Origin: Thermocrispum agreste DSM 44070
Lineage (GTDB): Bacteria > Actinomycetota > Actinomycetes > Mycobacteriales > Pseudonocardiaceae
Reading direction: 5' to 3'
Assembly (NCBI RefSeq): GCF_000427905.1
Contig: NZ_ATYX01000008.1
Span: 32,840 to 96,839 of the forward strand
Length of the DNA stretch: 64,000 bases
Part shown: piece after piece, positions 48,214 to 57,063 of the stretch
Layout of the letters: every line of letters begins with the position of its first letter
How positions within the stretch are numbered: position 1 is the stretch's first letter
Notes under the pieces: model-generated
Told to the model about the DNA's origin: nothing
What the model saw: the letters and a program-made list of their open reading frames with translations, nothing else
Database searches by the model: none
Made by a program: the position numbers and the translations under genes

Positions 48214-48456
48214 CTACTGCGCGGCCGCCAGGGCGGCGCGGAACCTCTCCTCCTCCACCCGCCAGTAACCGTGCTGCACGCCGTCGATCAGGATGACCGG
48301 AACCATGTCGCCGTACTCGGCACGCAGCTCCGGGTCGCTGTCGACGTCCACCGTCTTCCACGGCACGCCGAGTTCGCCGCAGATGCGGTCCACCTCCTGC
48401 TCGGCGACCTCACACAGGTGGCAGTTCACGCGGCTGACGACGGTGACCTCGGGCAT
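48214..48456 (-). CDS. Glutaredoxin-like protein
   Basis: 80-residue thioredoxin-fold protein with redox motif CHLC (SRVNCHLCEVAEQE, residues 11-14) and a VPVILIDG cis-Pro region. It matches the small DUF836-type glutaredoxins found beside hemA in mycobacteria (Rv0508 position). A role in thiol redox balance is inferred. ATG at 48456 is chosen over the upstream frame start at 48480. Confidence 0.85.
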   Translation of the reverse strand: MPEVTVVSRVNCHLCEVAEQEVDRICGELGVPWKTVDVDSDPELRAEYGDMVPVILIDGVQHGYWRVEEERFRAALAAAQ

Positions 48457-48540
48457 GGCCACATGATGCCCGAGGCGCAACGCCGACGACCACGGCGGCG
48501 TGCCCTGGCGATGGCAGCCGCTGCCGCACCGACCGCACGG

Positions 48541-50031
48541 TCAGCGCAGCTTGGCGCGATACAGCTTGCCGGTGACCGTGTGCGGCAGTTGGCCGGAGAA
48601 CTCCACGGCGATCGGCACCTTGTAGCGCGGGAGCTTCTGCGCGCAGTGCTCGATCACCTGCTGCTCGCTCAACGTGCTGCCCGGGCCGGGAACCACGACC
48701 GCCTTGACCGCCTCCCCGGTGTGGTCGTCCAGCACGCCGACCACCGCGACCTCCGCGACCTGCGGCAGCTCGGCGACGACCTCCTCGACCTCGTGCGGAT
48801 ACACCGGGAACCCGCTGACGACGATCGTGTCGTCGACCCGGTCGACCAGGTGCAGATCGCCGTCGGCGTCCAGGTAGCCGATGTCGGCCGTCTGGAACCA
48901 GCCGTCGTCGTCCGGGCCACCCACCCCGTCCGGCCAGTAGCCGGAGAACAGGTTCGGCCCCCTGACCGCCACCATCCCGGTGTCGCCGTCCGTGTCGGAG
49001 AGATCGGCGAGCACTTCGTCGGCTTCGTCGTCCGGTGTCGGCGCGTCGCTGACCAGCCGCAGCTCCACCCCAGGCAGCGCGCGGCCGACCGAGTTGGGCT
49101 TGGGGCGACCGGTCACCAAGGTCGAGGCCAGCATCGGGGCCGCCTGCGTCAGCCCGTAGCCGTCGTAGACGCCGAGGCCGGTCGCTTGCTCGATCGCCGT
49201 CAGCACGTTCGGCCGCAGCGCCGCCGCCCCGGAGATCAGCAAGCGCACGCTGGCCAGGCCGGAACGGAGCTCGTCGGCGGGAAGCGCCGCGAGCTCGGCG
49301 TACATCGCGGGCACCCCAAGCACCACCGAGACGTGGTGCTGCGTGCAGGCCGCCAGGGCCGCCCGCCCGTCGGTGTGGTCCGCGATCACGGCCGTCGCGC
49401 CCGCCCGGATGCACTGCAACAGCCCCGGCCCGAACCCGTAGACGTGGAACAGCGGAACCGCCACCAGTACCCGGTCGATGGCCGTCACGGGTGCGGGGTC
49501 GATCGCCGCCATCTGTTCCACGTTGGCCAGCAATGCGCGGTGCGACAGCATCACGCCGCGGGCCTGACCGCGGGCGGCGGTGGTGTAACAAAGCAGCGCG
49601 ATGTCTTCGCCGGAGCCGACCGGCGTGGCCGTCGCCACCGTGTCCGCACCCGGCCGTGCCGCCGGAGGCTCGAGGACTCGCTCGACCGGGACGTCGCCGT
49701 CGGTTCGCCCGGAGATCAGGAAGCGGGAGCCGCTGTGCTCCAGGATGCGCCGCAGGTCCTCGTCCGGCTCGTGCGGGGAGGCAGGCACCACGATCCCACC
49801 CGCCCGGACGGCTCCCAGCATGGCCACCGCACAGTCGATCGACGACGGCAGGCACACCGCCACCCGGTCGCCCTGCTGCAGGCCGACGCCGGCCAATCGC
49901 GCCGCCTCGGCGGACACCGCCCCGTCGAAGTCCGCCCATGTCATGCTTCGACCGGTCGCCGCATCGACCAGGGCAAGCCCTTCCGGGTCGCGAGCGGCGG
50001 CCGTGCTCGCCAGTTCGGAGGTGTTCGGCAC
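48541..50031 (-). CDS. Acyl-CoA synthetase-like (AMP-binding) protein with degenerate ATP loop
   Basis: 496 residues of the ANL superfamily. The hinge region (WFQTADIGYLDADGDLHLVDRVDD), FPVYPHEVEEVV and catalytic Lys in HTVTGKLYRAKL are present. The A3 ATP loop, normally TSGTTGxPKG, reads TTAARGQARG, and the TE motif reads YGLTQAAP. These changes could weaken adenylation or shift specificity. GTG at 50031 with AAGGAG upstream is chosen. Substrate unknown; divergent from bldN. Confidence 0.85.
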   Translation of the reverse strand: MPNTSELASTAAARDPEGLALVDAATGRSMTWADFDGAVSAEAARLAGVGLQQGDRVAVCLPSSIDCAVAMLGAVRAGGIVVPASPHEPDEDLRRILEHSGSRFLISGRTDGDVPVERVLEPPAARPGADTVATATPVGSGEDIALLCYTTAARGQARGVMLSHRALLANVEQMAAIDPAPVTAIDRVLVAVPLFHVYGFGPGLLQCIRAGATAVIADHTDGRAALAACTQHHVSVVLGVPAMYAELAALPADELRSGLASVRLLISGAAALRPNVLTAIEQATGLGVYDGYGLTQAAPMLASTLVTGRPKPNSVGRALPGVELRLVSDAPTPDDEADEVLADLSDTDGDTGMVAVRGPNLFSGYWPDGVGGPDDDGWFQTADIGYLDADGDLHLVDRVDDTIVVSGFPVYPHEVEEVVAELPQVAEVAVVGVLDDHTGEAVKAVVVPGPGSTLSEQQVIEHCAQKLPRYKVPIAVEFSGQLPHTVTGKLYRAKLR

Positions 50032-50228
50032 GGCTCTCCTTCGCGCTCTTGAGCTCGGCACCGTCGCCTGTCATCTTGGCCGAGCCGGCCACCGCAAGCC
50101 AGTCGGAACCGAACCGCTACCGCGTCGTGACGTCATACGTCATTCGGACGATCGTCGCAGATTCAGTCGCTGCGAGCACTACCGAACAACCGTTTCGACA
50201 ACGTATGCTGCGCACGCTCGTGGGGATT

Positions 50229-50245
50229 CGTCACCGCGCGTGACG
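50229..50245. promoter_or_regulatory. Inverted repeat upstream of bldN
   Basis: CGTCAC-CGCGC-GTGACG, a perfect 6+5+6 inverted repeat 39 bases before the bldN start. The half-site order is opposite to the known BldD box (GTGAC...GTCAC), so it is not an obvious BldD site. Confidence 0.35.
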
Positions 50246-50283
50246 CGAAGCCACAGATCGACGCACAGCAGCGAGGAGACCAT

Positions 50284-50994
50284 GTGTCCAACGCCATGGC
50301 TGGTCTTCGGCAGGTGTCCTCGGCCCGCCCCGGAGCGACCAACGCCATGACGACCACGCGCCGGCATCCGCTGCCCGGGCCGCCCGCCACCGCCGAGGCC
50401 GTCGGCGGTGCGGCGACCGACGGCGACAGCGAGGCCTGGCGGCTGGTGCGCGCGGCGCAGGCGGGCGACCAGAAGGCGTTCGCCGCGCTCTACGACCGCT
50501 ACGTCGACACCGTCTTCCGCTACGTGCTGTTCCGGCTGGGCAACCGCGAACTGGCCGAAGACGTCACCAGCGAGACGTTCCTGCGCGCGCTGCGGCGCAT
50601 CCGTTCGATCACCTACCAGGGACGCGACGTCGGCGCCTGGTTCATCACCATCGCCCGCAACCTGGTGCTCGACCACGTCAAGTCGAGCCAGTACCGGCGG
50701 GAGATCAGCACCGGCGAGATCGCCGACGCCGGGCCGGTGCCGTACCTGGCCGAACACCGGGCAGACGAAGGCCCGGAGCACCAGGTCATGGCCATGGCCA
50801 CCAAGGAGCAGCTGCTGCGGTGCATCGCGGAGCTGGGCGACGACCAGCGGGAATGCATCGTACTGCGGTTCCTGCAGGGACTGTCGGTGGCCGAGACGGC
50901 AGTGATCATGAAGCGCAACGAGGGTGCGGTGAAGGCGCTGCAACATCGCGCCGTGCGCCGCCTCGCGCAACTGCTGCCGCGGGGGACCAGATGA
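50284..50994 (+). CDS. bldN: ECF sigma factor of the BldN type
   Basis: 236 residues. Sigma region 2 is about 66-133 (DRYVDTVFRYVLFR, ETFLRALRRI, AWFITIARNL) and region 4 about 175-230 (RFLQGLSVAETAVIMKRNEGAVKALQHRAVR), closely matching Streptomyces BldN. Known role: development and chaplin/rodlin expression. The disordered leader here is only ~45-50 residues, shorter than the ~86-residue pro-region of S. coelicolor BldN. GTG at 50284 has AGGAG six bases upstream. The next gene looks like its anti-sigma factor. Confidence 0.88.
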   Translation: MSNAMAGLRQVSSARPGATNAMTTTRRHPLPGPPATAEAVGGAATDGDSEAWRLVRAAQAGDQKAFAALYDRYVDTVFRYVLFRLGNRELAEDVTSETFLRALRRIRSITYQGRDVGAWFITIARNLVLDHVKSSQYRREISTGEIADAGPVPYLAEHRADEGPEHQVMAMATKEQLLRCIAELGDDQRECIVLRFLQGLSVAETAVIMKRNEGAVKALQHRAVRRLAQLLPRGTR

Positions 50995-51130
50995 CGGCGT
51001 CGCCGCCCCGGCTCGCGGCGGGGCCGGAACCACCCGGGCCGGACAGGCGTTCTTCCGGGTGGACCGGCGTAACCGGCACCAGGGCTGGTCGTTGGGCCCT
51101 CAGGAATCGCCCCCGAGTCAGGACAGCAGC

Positions 51131-52333
51131 GTGAACGAGCCCGTTTGGTCCCGGCGGCCGCGCGAAGCCAGTGACCGCTTCGCCGACGCGGTGGATCGTG
51201 CTGGGCGCGCGCCGGAGACCGGGGACACCGAGTTCGCCGACGAGCTTGCCGTGGTCGCGCTGCTGCGCCAGCTGGGCTCCGAACCCGTTCTCGAGCCGGC
51301 CCGGCGGGACCGCATGAAAGCCGCGGTGATGTCCGAGGCGGCCGCCATCACCACCGACGACGAGCCGGAGGAATCGACCACCGTCCGTCCGCTCGCCCGG
51401 CCGTCCCGCGCGCAGCGGCGCAAGGCCGGCTTGTGGGCCGCCGCCACCGCCGCCGGGATCGTCGCGCTGGGGGCGTTCGGGATCGAGTTGTCGCAGAGCG
51501 CCCTGCCCGGCGAATGGCTGTACGACGTCAAACGCACCACCGAGTCGATCTCGCTCGACCTGACCTTCTCGCCGAGCGACAAGGCGCTCCGGCAGCTGGA
51601 GCTGGCCGAAACCCGGATCGCCGAGCTGGCCGCGCTGGCCGAGCGGGACCGGGCCGACGGCGGGACCACAGCCGAGGAACTGGCCGGATACCGCTCGCTG
51701 ATCGCCGACCTGAACGGCACGGTCGCGGCCGCGTCCCGGAACATCACCAGCTACGCCCCGCAGACGAACGGCGACGACCTGCGGGCGCTGCGCGACTGGG
51801 CGAAGAAGAACCGCGCGCGGCTCGCAGCGCTGCGTCCCGACGTGCCGGCGAGCACGGTGGGGGATCTCGACGGCAGCGTCGAGCTGATTTCCCGCGTGCA
51901 GCAGCGTGCCAGCGCGTTGCTGGCTCGGTGGCCATGTCGGCAGATCACTTCCGGACATGCCGATGCCCTCGGTGCCTTGCCCGCGACGCTGGAATGCCAG
52001 GACGCCCCGACGTCGCCCGACCTGTCGGTCCGCCCGCGCGCGAGCGAACAGCCCGCGGACAGCACGCGCGGCAAGTCGCCCTCGGCGGCGAAGCCGGGCG
52101 ATGCGCCGTCCACCGCCGAAGACCCGGCAGAGCAGAAGTCACCGGACAACGGCGGGCAACCCGGTGGCAGCGGTAGCGACAGCGCTCCGCCGACCGTGCA
52201 GCTTCCGGAAGCCCCTGACCGCACGACGACTCAGCCGCCGCCGGACGAGCCCACGCAGCAGCCCGGAGGTCTTCCGTTGCTGCCGCTGTTGGAAAAGCTC
52301 GGCAAGCTCAACCTCCGCCTGGACCTGAACTAG
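51131..52333 (+). CDS. rsbN: RsbN-like anti-sigma factor (DUF5667)
   Basis: 400 residues. A cytosolic N-terminal region (FADELAVVALLRQLGSEPVLEPARRDRM) typical of the sigma-binding part, one helix (about 100-118), then a DUF5667 extracytoplasmic helical domain with the conserved LPGEWLYDVKRTTESI. A long Pro/Ser/Thr/Gln-rich tail ends in a Leu-rich amphipathic helix. In Streptomyces the gene after bldN encodes RsbN, which holds BldN inactive. GTG at 51131 is the most reasonable start. The extracellular tail is longer than I would expect. Confidence 0.8.
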   Translation: MNEPVWSRRPREASDRFADAVDRAGRAPETGDTEFADELAVVALLRQLGSEPVLEPARRDRMKAAVMSEAAAITTDDEPEESTTVRPLARPSRAQRRKAGLWAAATAAGIVALGAFGIELSQSALPGEWLYDVKRTTESISLDLTFSPSDKALRQLELAETRIAELAALAERDRADGGTTAEELAGYRSLIADLNGTVAAASRNITSYAPQTNGDDLRALRDWAKKNRARLAALRPDVPASTVGDLDGSVELISRVQQRASALLARWPCRQITSGHADALGALPATLECQDAPTSPDLSVRPRASEQPADSTRGKSPSAAKPGDAPSTAEDPAEQKSPDNGGQPGGSGSDSAPPTVQLPEAPDRTTTQPPPDEPTQQPGGLPLLPLLEKLGKLNLRLDLN

Positions 52334-52825
52334 CCGCTGTCCGGCCGCCTTTCGCCGCGCAGGGACACGTCGTCGTTGCTCCACTCCAACCCCTTTCCGG
52401 CTGATCGCTGGTTGCGCCGGTGCTGCGCGGATGGCTGGGAGACGATGCTGCTGGAGATCGACATCGTCGTCACCGAGGCCGTTCTTCGCCAGGAACCCGT
52501 GCCGGACACGGCTCGGCGCGAGGGCGAACCGTACTGCCGGGTCGAGCGCCGACCGGGTGCACCATTCCATCGATCGATCGACGAGCCGGGTGACGCACGA
52601 CTGCGTGATCGGCCCAGCGGTCAGGGCCCGCTGTTTCGCCTGCGCCTCATGGCGATCGACCCGGTGACTCGCCGCCGAGCAAGATCGCGGGTGAAAAGCA
52701 CGTCGTCGGCTCCGATCGACCCGGTGATTCGCGGCCAAGCAAGATCGCGGGTGAAACAGCACGTCGTCGGGGGCCTGGATAGGCTGTAACTGACAGGACG
52801 ATTTGCTCCCTGGGAGGCGGTGCGC
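52334..52825. other. Spacer with tandem repeat before the HAD hydrolase
   Basis: About 490 bases without a supportable gene. It contains a two-unit 60-bp repeat (52654-52771) close to the HAD gene. Long open frames on the minus strand cross it but carry no family motif and overlap the rsbN 3' end. Confidence 0.55.
52654..52771. repeat. Two-unit 60-bp tandem repeat
   Basis: GATCGACCCGGTGA(C/T)TCGC begins units at 52654 and 52714; both continue with AGCAAGATCGCGGGTGAAA and CACGTCGTCGG. About 85-90% identity by eye. It ends about 50 bases before the HAD gene start, so it could overlap its promoter. Confidence 0.8.
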
Positions 52826-53731
52826 GTGTCGTTGTGGTGGAGCAAGGAGTCGCCGCGCGACGTGGAGCAGCGAGCCGCAGAAGCAGGTGAGGCCTCCGCC
52901 GAAGCCGCGGTCGCACTGGAGAAGGCCAACGCCGACGCCGAACCCGGCAAGCCGAAGAAGCAGGTGACGCCGGACCTGACCGCCGCGGCGTTCTTCGACG
53001 TGGACAACACGATGATGATGGGCTCGTCGTTGTTCCACCTGGCCAGGGGGTTGGCCTCGCGCAAGTACTTCACCACCGCCGACCTGGCCGGTTTCGCCTG
53101 GCAGCAGCTGAAGTTCCGGATCAGCGGCAAGGAGGGCGACCTCAACTCGCCGCGGGAGCAGGCGCTGTCGTTCGTGGCCGGGCGCAGCGTCGCCGAACTC
53201 AACGCCATCGGCGAGGAGATCTACGACGAGCTGATGGCCGACAAGATCTGGTCCGGAACCCGGGCACTGGCCCAGCTGCACCTGGACGCCGGCCAGCGGG
53301 TGTGGCTGGTGACCGCCACGCCGGTGGAGATCGCCAACCTGATCGCGCGCAAGCTGGGGTTGACCGGCGCCCTCGGCACCGTCGCCGAGCAGAAGGACGG
53401 CGTCTACACCGGACGGCTGGTCGGCGATCTGCTGCACGGCCGGGCGAAAGCGCATGCCGTCCGGGCGCTGGCCGCCAAGGAGGGCCTGAACCTCAAGCGC
53501 TGCACGGCCTACTCGGACTCGGTCAACGACGTGCCCATGCTGTCGGTGGTCGGCACGGCGGTGGCCATCAACCCGGACACCGGCCTGCGGGACATCGCGC
53601 GGGAACGGCAGTGGGAGATCCGCGACTGGCGGACCGGGCGCAAAGCCGCCAAGATCGGCGTTCCGTCCGTACTGGGCATCGGGGCGCTGGCCGGGGTGCT
53701 GGCCGCAGGCATGGCCTACCGCAAACGCTGA
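52826..53731 (+). CDS. HAD-IB hydrolase (SerB-like)
   Basis: 301 residues. Motif [10 protein letters not shown] (nucleophile Asp58) is followed by the acid/base Asp two residues on, motif II in [16 protein letters not shown], and motif [19 protein letters not shown]. The C-terminus has a hydrophobic helix and Lys/Arg end ([18 protein letters not shown]), suggesting membrane association. It occupies the position of SerB1 (Rv0505c) in the mycobacterial block. Phosphoserine or phospholipid phosphatase activity is possible. GTG at 52826 is used because GTG at 52820 lies too close to GGGAGG. Confidence 0.85.
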   Translation: MSLWWSKESPRDVEQRAAEAGEASAEAAVALEKANADAEPGKPKKQVTPDLTAAAFFDVDNTMMMGSSLFHLARGLASRKYFTTADLAGFAWQQLKFRISGKEGDLNSPREQALSFVAGRSVAELNAIGEEIYDELMADKIWSGTRALAQLHLDAGQRVWLVTATPVEIANLIARKLGLTGALGTVAEQKDGVYTGRLVGDLLHGRAKAHAVRALAAKEGLNLKRCTAYSDSVNDVPMLSVVGTAVAINPDTGLRDIARERQWEIRDWRTGRKAAKIGVPSVLGIGALAGVLAAGMAYRKR

Positions 53732-53818
53732 CCGGACAGCACAGCCACTGGGCGCTCCGCACCACTCCTCGGCCGCGAGGTCGCCTGCCGTGGCGTCGGC
53801 TTGTCAGGGGCGCCGACC

Positions 53819-54868
53819 CTACCCCCGGAAGATGCTCTTGCGCTGTGCCAGGCGGGCGTAGAGCATCTGCTGGATCGTCTCGCGCACCTGATCGGCGAGC
53901 GTGAAGACCGCCATCGGGTCGTCCGCGTCCTCGGTCATCCGGTCGGTCCGCACCGGCTCACCGAACTCGATGTGCCACTTCGTCGGCAGCGGGATCGCCC
54001 CGAGCGGCCCGAACAGCGGGAAGAACGGCGTGATGGGGAAGTACGGCAGCCCCAGCAGCCGGGCCAGCGGTTTGAGGTCGGCGATCTTCGGATAGATCTC
54101 CTCCGCCCCGACAATGGCGCACGGCACGATCGGCACCCGGGTGCGCAACGCGGCGGAGACGAACCCGCCCCTGCCGAACCGCTGCAGCTTGTACCGGGAC
54201 GAGAACGGTTTGCCGATCCCTTTGAACCCCTCGGGGAAGACGCCCACCAGCTCGCCGCCGCTCAGCAGCCGCTCCGCGTCGGGGTTGCAGGCCAGCGTGT
54301 ACCCGGCCTTCCTGGCGAACGGACCGACGAACGGCAGCTTGAACACCAGGTCGGCGGCCAGATGGCGGGCGTGCCTGCCAGACGCGTCATGCACCGCGAC
54401 CGCGGCCATGAGGGCATCGAGCGGAAGCGTGCCCGAGTGGTTGAAGACCAACAGCGCGCCACCGGTGGCGGGCAGGTTCTCCGCCCCGGAGGTGGTCACC
54501 CGGAACCACTTGTCGTACAGCACGCGCAGCGCGGGCAGGACCAACGCCTCGGTCAGCTGCGCGTCGAACCCGAACTCGTCGACGTCGTAGTCGCCGGTCA
54601 GCCTGTCCCGCACGAAGTCGAGTGCCCGCTTCAGCTGAGCCGGGACGGACTCCTCGTCCGCGTCCACGTGGTCGCTCCGCCCGGCGCGTCCGGCGGCGGT
54701 CGGCATGGCGACCACGTCGGCGACCTCGGCATCGCACCGATCACCGGCCGGCGTCGCGTGCCGCCCCGAACGCCCGGGGAGCGGGATCACCTGGGCGGCC
54801 CCGGCCGTGCGGGCCTGGGCCGCGCCGCCACCTCGGACGACACCCAGTGCGGGATCTTGATCGGCCAT
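53819..54868 (-). CDS. Lysophospholipid acyltransferase (PlsC family)
   Basis: 349 residues. Acyltransferase box I NHSGTLPLD at 143-151 and box III FPEG at 211-214; a conserved VPIVPCAIVGAEEIYP follows. The first ~75 residues are a low-complexity leader. It probably transfers acyl chains to a glycerol-phosphate or lysolipid acceptor at the membrane. The equivalent in M. tuberculosis is Rv0502, next to an epimerase as here. ATG at 54868 with GGAG five bases upstream. Convergent with the HAD gene. Confidence 0.88.
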   Translation of the reverse strand: MADQDPALGVVRGGGAAQARTAGAAQVIPLPGRSGRHATPAGDRCDAEVADVVAMPTAAGRAGRSDHVDADEESVPAQLKRALDFVRDRLTGDYDVDEFGFDAQLTEALVLPALRVLYDKWFRVTTSGAENLPATGGALLVFNHSGTLPLDALMAAVAVHDASGRHARHLAADLVFKLPFVGPFARKAGYTLACNPDAERLLSGGELVGVFPEGFKGIGKPFSSRYKLQRFGRGGFVSAALRTRVPIVPCAIVGAEEIYPKIADLKPLARLLGLPYFPITPFFPLFGPLGAIPLPTKWHIEFGEPVRTDRMTEDADDPMAVFTLADQVRETIQQMLYARLAQRKSIFRG

Positions 54869-54890
54869 CACAACTCCTGGGACTCGCGGA

Positions 54891-55928
54891 TCACATGCGG
54901 CGCGCGGCGGCGAACGCCACCCTGCTCAGCGACTCCGTCATCGCGCCCCCGTCGACCACCGGCCGCAGCCCCCGACCCTGCACGTAGTCGTCGAACGCTT
55001 CCTGCGTCGACCAGCGGGGCACGAAACCGAACTCCCGCTTCACCTTCGTGGTGTCCACGACCAGCCCGTGCTGCAGCAACTGGATCCGGTCGGGCGAGAA
55101 GTCCACCAGCCTGGCGCCACGCAGCATCCTCCCGATCGACGGCAGCATCGCCTTGGGCAGCGGCAGCTCCACCCGGCCGGCCTGGCGGATCGCCTGGGAC
55201 AGCGTCAGCACCCCGTCGCCGCCGACGTTGAACACGCCCGGCTTGTCCTCCACGGCGGCCAGCTCCAGCACGCTCAGCGCATCGGCCGCGTGCAGCAGCT
55301 GGATGCGCGCGTCGTAGCCCAGGATGGTCGGCACCACGGGCAACGCGAAGTACCTGGTGGTCACCGTGTCGACCTGCGGGCCGATCAGGTTGGTGAACCG
55401 GACCACGGTGACCGCGATGTCCGGCCGCCTGCGCTGCAAGCCGCGTACGTAGTTCTCCACCTCGACCGCGTCGGCCACGAAACCTTGCGCCGACGGCGGC
55501 CGCAGCGGGGCGTCCTCGTCGAACACCGCGGGCGAGCGCGCATCGGTGCCGTAGACCGCCGCCGTCGACTTGACCACCAGCTTGCGCACCAGCGGGGATC
55601 GCTGGCAGGCCGCCAGCAACCGCATGGTGCCGATGACGTTCATCTCCTTGACCGCGGTCCGCCTCGCCGGGCCCGCCGGGTGCGCCGTGGTGGATGCGTG
55701 CACCACCGTGTCCACTTCGGACGCTGCGATGATCTTGGCGATGAGCGGGTTACGGATGTCCGCCCGAACGAACTCGGCCCGGCCCATGCGGGCGGCCACG
55801 TGCGGCGCGGGCGGCACCGTGTCCACGCCGATGACCCGCTGGAAATCCGGGTTGTTGCCCAACCTGGCCAGCAGCTTGCCACCCAGCTCGCCGCCGACCC
55901 CGGTGACCAGCACGATTCTGGACGGCAT
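54891..55928 (-). CDS. NAD-dependent epimerase/dehydratase family protein (GalE2-like)
   Basis: 345 residues. NAD-binding VTGVGGELGG at 8-17, then VVHASTTAHPAG and KSTAAVYGTD. The usual catalytic YxxxK is not seen: the equivalent stretch is GFVADAVEVE, lacking both Tyr and Lys. The protein may therefore bind NAD and a sugar nucleotide or lipid without classical epimerase activity. It is co-transcribed with the acyltransferase, 22 bases away. ATG at 55928; the position matches Rv0501 (galE2). Confidence 0.82.
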   Translation of the reverse strand: MPSRIVLVTGVGGELGGKLLARLGNNPDFQRVIGVDTVPPAPHVAARMGRAEFVRADIRNPLIAKIIAASEVDTVVHASTTAHPAGPARRTAVKEMNVIGTMRLLAACQRSPLVRKLVVKSTAAVYGTDARSPAVFDEDAPLRPPSAQGFVADAVEVENYVRGLQRRRPDIAVTVVRFTNLIGPQVDTVTTRYFALPVVPTILGYDARIQLLHAADALSVLELAAVEDKPGVFNVGGDGVLTLSQAIRQAGRVELPLPKAMLPSIGRMLRGARLVDFSPDRIQLLQHGLVVDTTKVKREFGFVPRWSTQEAFDDYVQGRGLRPVVDGGAMTESLSRVAFAAARRM

Positions 55929-56178
55929 ACCGCTCCCCGGACGCGAAGGACACGAACGACTCACGACGGCGCGATCAGCACCGCCGGCCGGTGCGCACCG
56001 TCTTCGCTCGTGGCACGGCGCGCATCGGTGATGCTACTCCGCGTGTGCGGCCTTCCCCAGAGTGCTTACGACCTGTTAACACCCTCGACCGCGGATGGAC
56101 ACCCGGGCCGAAGGAAGCGGTTCCGGTCCACGCCGGTGCCGGTGCGAGGGCCGCCGCCGTGGCCCGGCGGCGCGATGA

Positions 56179-56280
56179 TCACTTGCCCTGCTTGCGACGC
56201 TGGTGGCGAGTCTTCCGCAGCAGCTTGCGGTGCTTCTTCTTGGACATGCGCTTGCGACGCTTCTTGATCACCGACCCCAC
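56179..56280 (-). CDS. AURKAIP1/COX24-like 33-residue basic protein
   Basis: 33-residue Lys/Arg-rich peptide [20 protein letters not shown] and onward, too short for routine gene calling. It matches the actinobacterial AURKAIP1/COX24 (bTHX-like) small ribosomal protein found upstream of galE2 in mycobacteria (Rv0500A/B region). GTG at 56280 has GAGGAG upstream. The extreme basicity suits rRNA contact. Confidence 0.92.
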   Translation of the reverse strand: MGSVIKKRRKRMSKKKHRKLLRKTRHQRRKQGK

Positions 56281-56404
56281 AGGGCACTCCTCTTTTCACA
56301 CGAATTGAACCAGCTTGGCGAGATTATCAAGCGCCGTTCGCCGGGCAGTTGCCCGCTCCTGCACTGCCCGGGGGACCGGATCGTGCCGGGGTCGGTGATC
56401 GCGC

Positions 56405-56620
56405 TCATCCGACGTCGTAGTAGGCGTTCTCCAGGTACGCGTGCACGGCCTTCTCCGGCACCCGGAAGGACTTGCCCACCCGGACGGCGGGCAGCTCGCC
56501 GGAATGCACCAGGCGGTACACGGTCATCTTGGAGACCCGCATCATCGCGGCGACCTCGGCGACGGTCAGGAACTGCACCTCGCCCGGCGTGACCGATTGG
56601 GGGCCCTTCTTCTGCGGCAT
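56405..56620 (-). CDS. BldC-like excisionase-family HTH protein
   Basis: 71 residues. MerR/excisionase-type winged helix-turn-helix: FLTVAEVAAMMRVSKMTVYR and HSGELPAVRVGKSFRVPEKA. It is the counterpart of the BldC-like gene at this place in Streptomyces and mycobacteria, of similar size to BldC. It should bind DNA without an effector domain; targets unknown. ATG at 56620. Confidence 0.88.
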   Translation of the reverse strand: MPQKKGPQSVTPGEVQFLTVAEVAAMMRVSKMTVYRLVHSGELPAVRVGKSFRVPEKAVHAYLENAYYDVG

Positions 56621-57063
56621 AGTCAGACTCCTGTGGCACGCGTCGCGCCGCTCGGCTTCCCCACCGAACGGTGACGACACGCGCGTGCTACCTCTGAGCC
56701 TAGCGGGACCTGTGTGACTCGTGCGACATGCGCGCCCGATTTGCCGCGAACCGCTGCCCGCGGTCGGCGTGTCGCTGCCGGGAAAAGAGCCATCCGCGTG
56801 ATATGCATTGCTCTTTTCGGGCGTGGTCGACGTCATACCGGAGACGGGCACCGGACGGGGGCGAAGCGGCGGACACCGAGCGCGGAAAATACCCCGGGCG
56901 GGGCAGGGCGCGCGGGGCGGAGGCGCGGGAACAAGCTGGTGTGGAGCCGAGGCGTGAGAAACAAGCCGACGCGGAGCCGAGTCGCGAGGGCAGGCGGGCG
57001 TCGGGCCGCATCACGCCGAGCGCCGCCGCCAGATCGCACCCGATCCACGCGCCGACACCACCC
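56621..57063. other. Spacer between proC and the HTH gene
   Basis: About 440 bases without a supportable gene, upstream of the minus-strand HTH gene. Contains a two-unit 30-bp repeat near 56930. No clear promoter hexamers were identified. Confidence 0.5.
56930..56989. repeat. Two-unit 30-bp direct repeat
   Basis: AACAAGC....GGAGCCGAG..G.GAG recurs exactly 30 bp apart, starting at 56930 and 56960, with about eight mismatches. Confidence 0.6.

Noticed and set aside
50229-50245. BldD box upstream of bldN
   Set aside because: The half-sites are GTCAC...GTGAC, the reverse of the BldD order GTGAC...GTCAC.
52139-53455. 438-codon minus-strand frame over the rsbN/HAD region
   Set aside because: It crosses the 60-bp repeat and overlaps two genes with clear motifs; no recognisable domain of its own.
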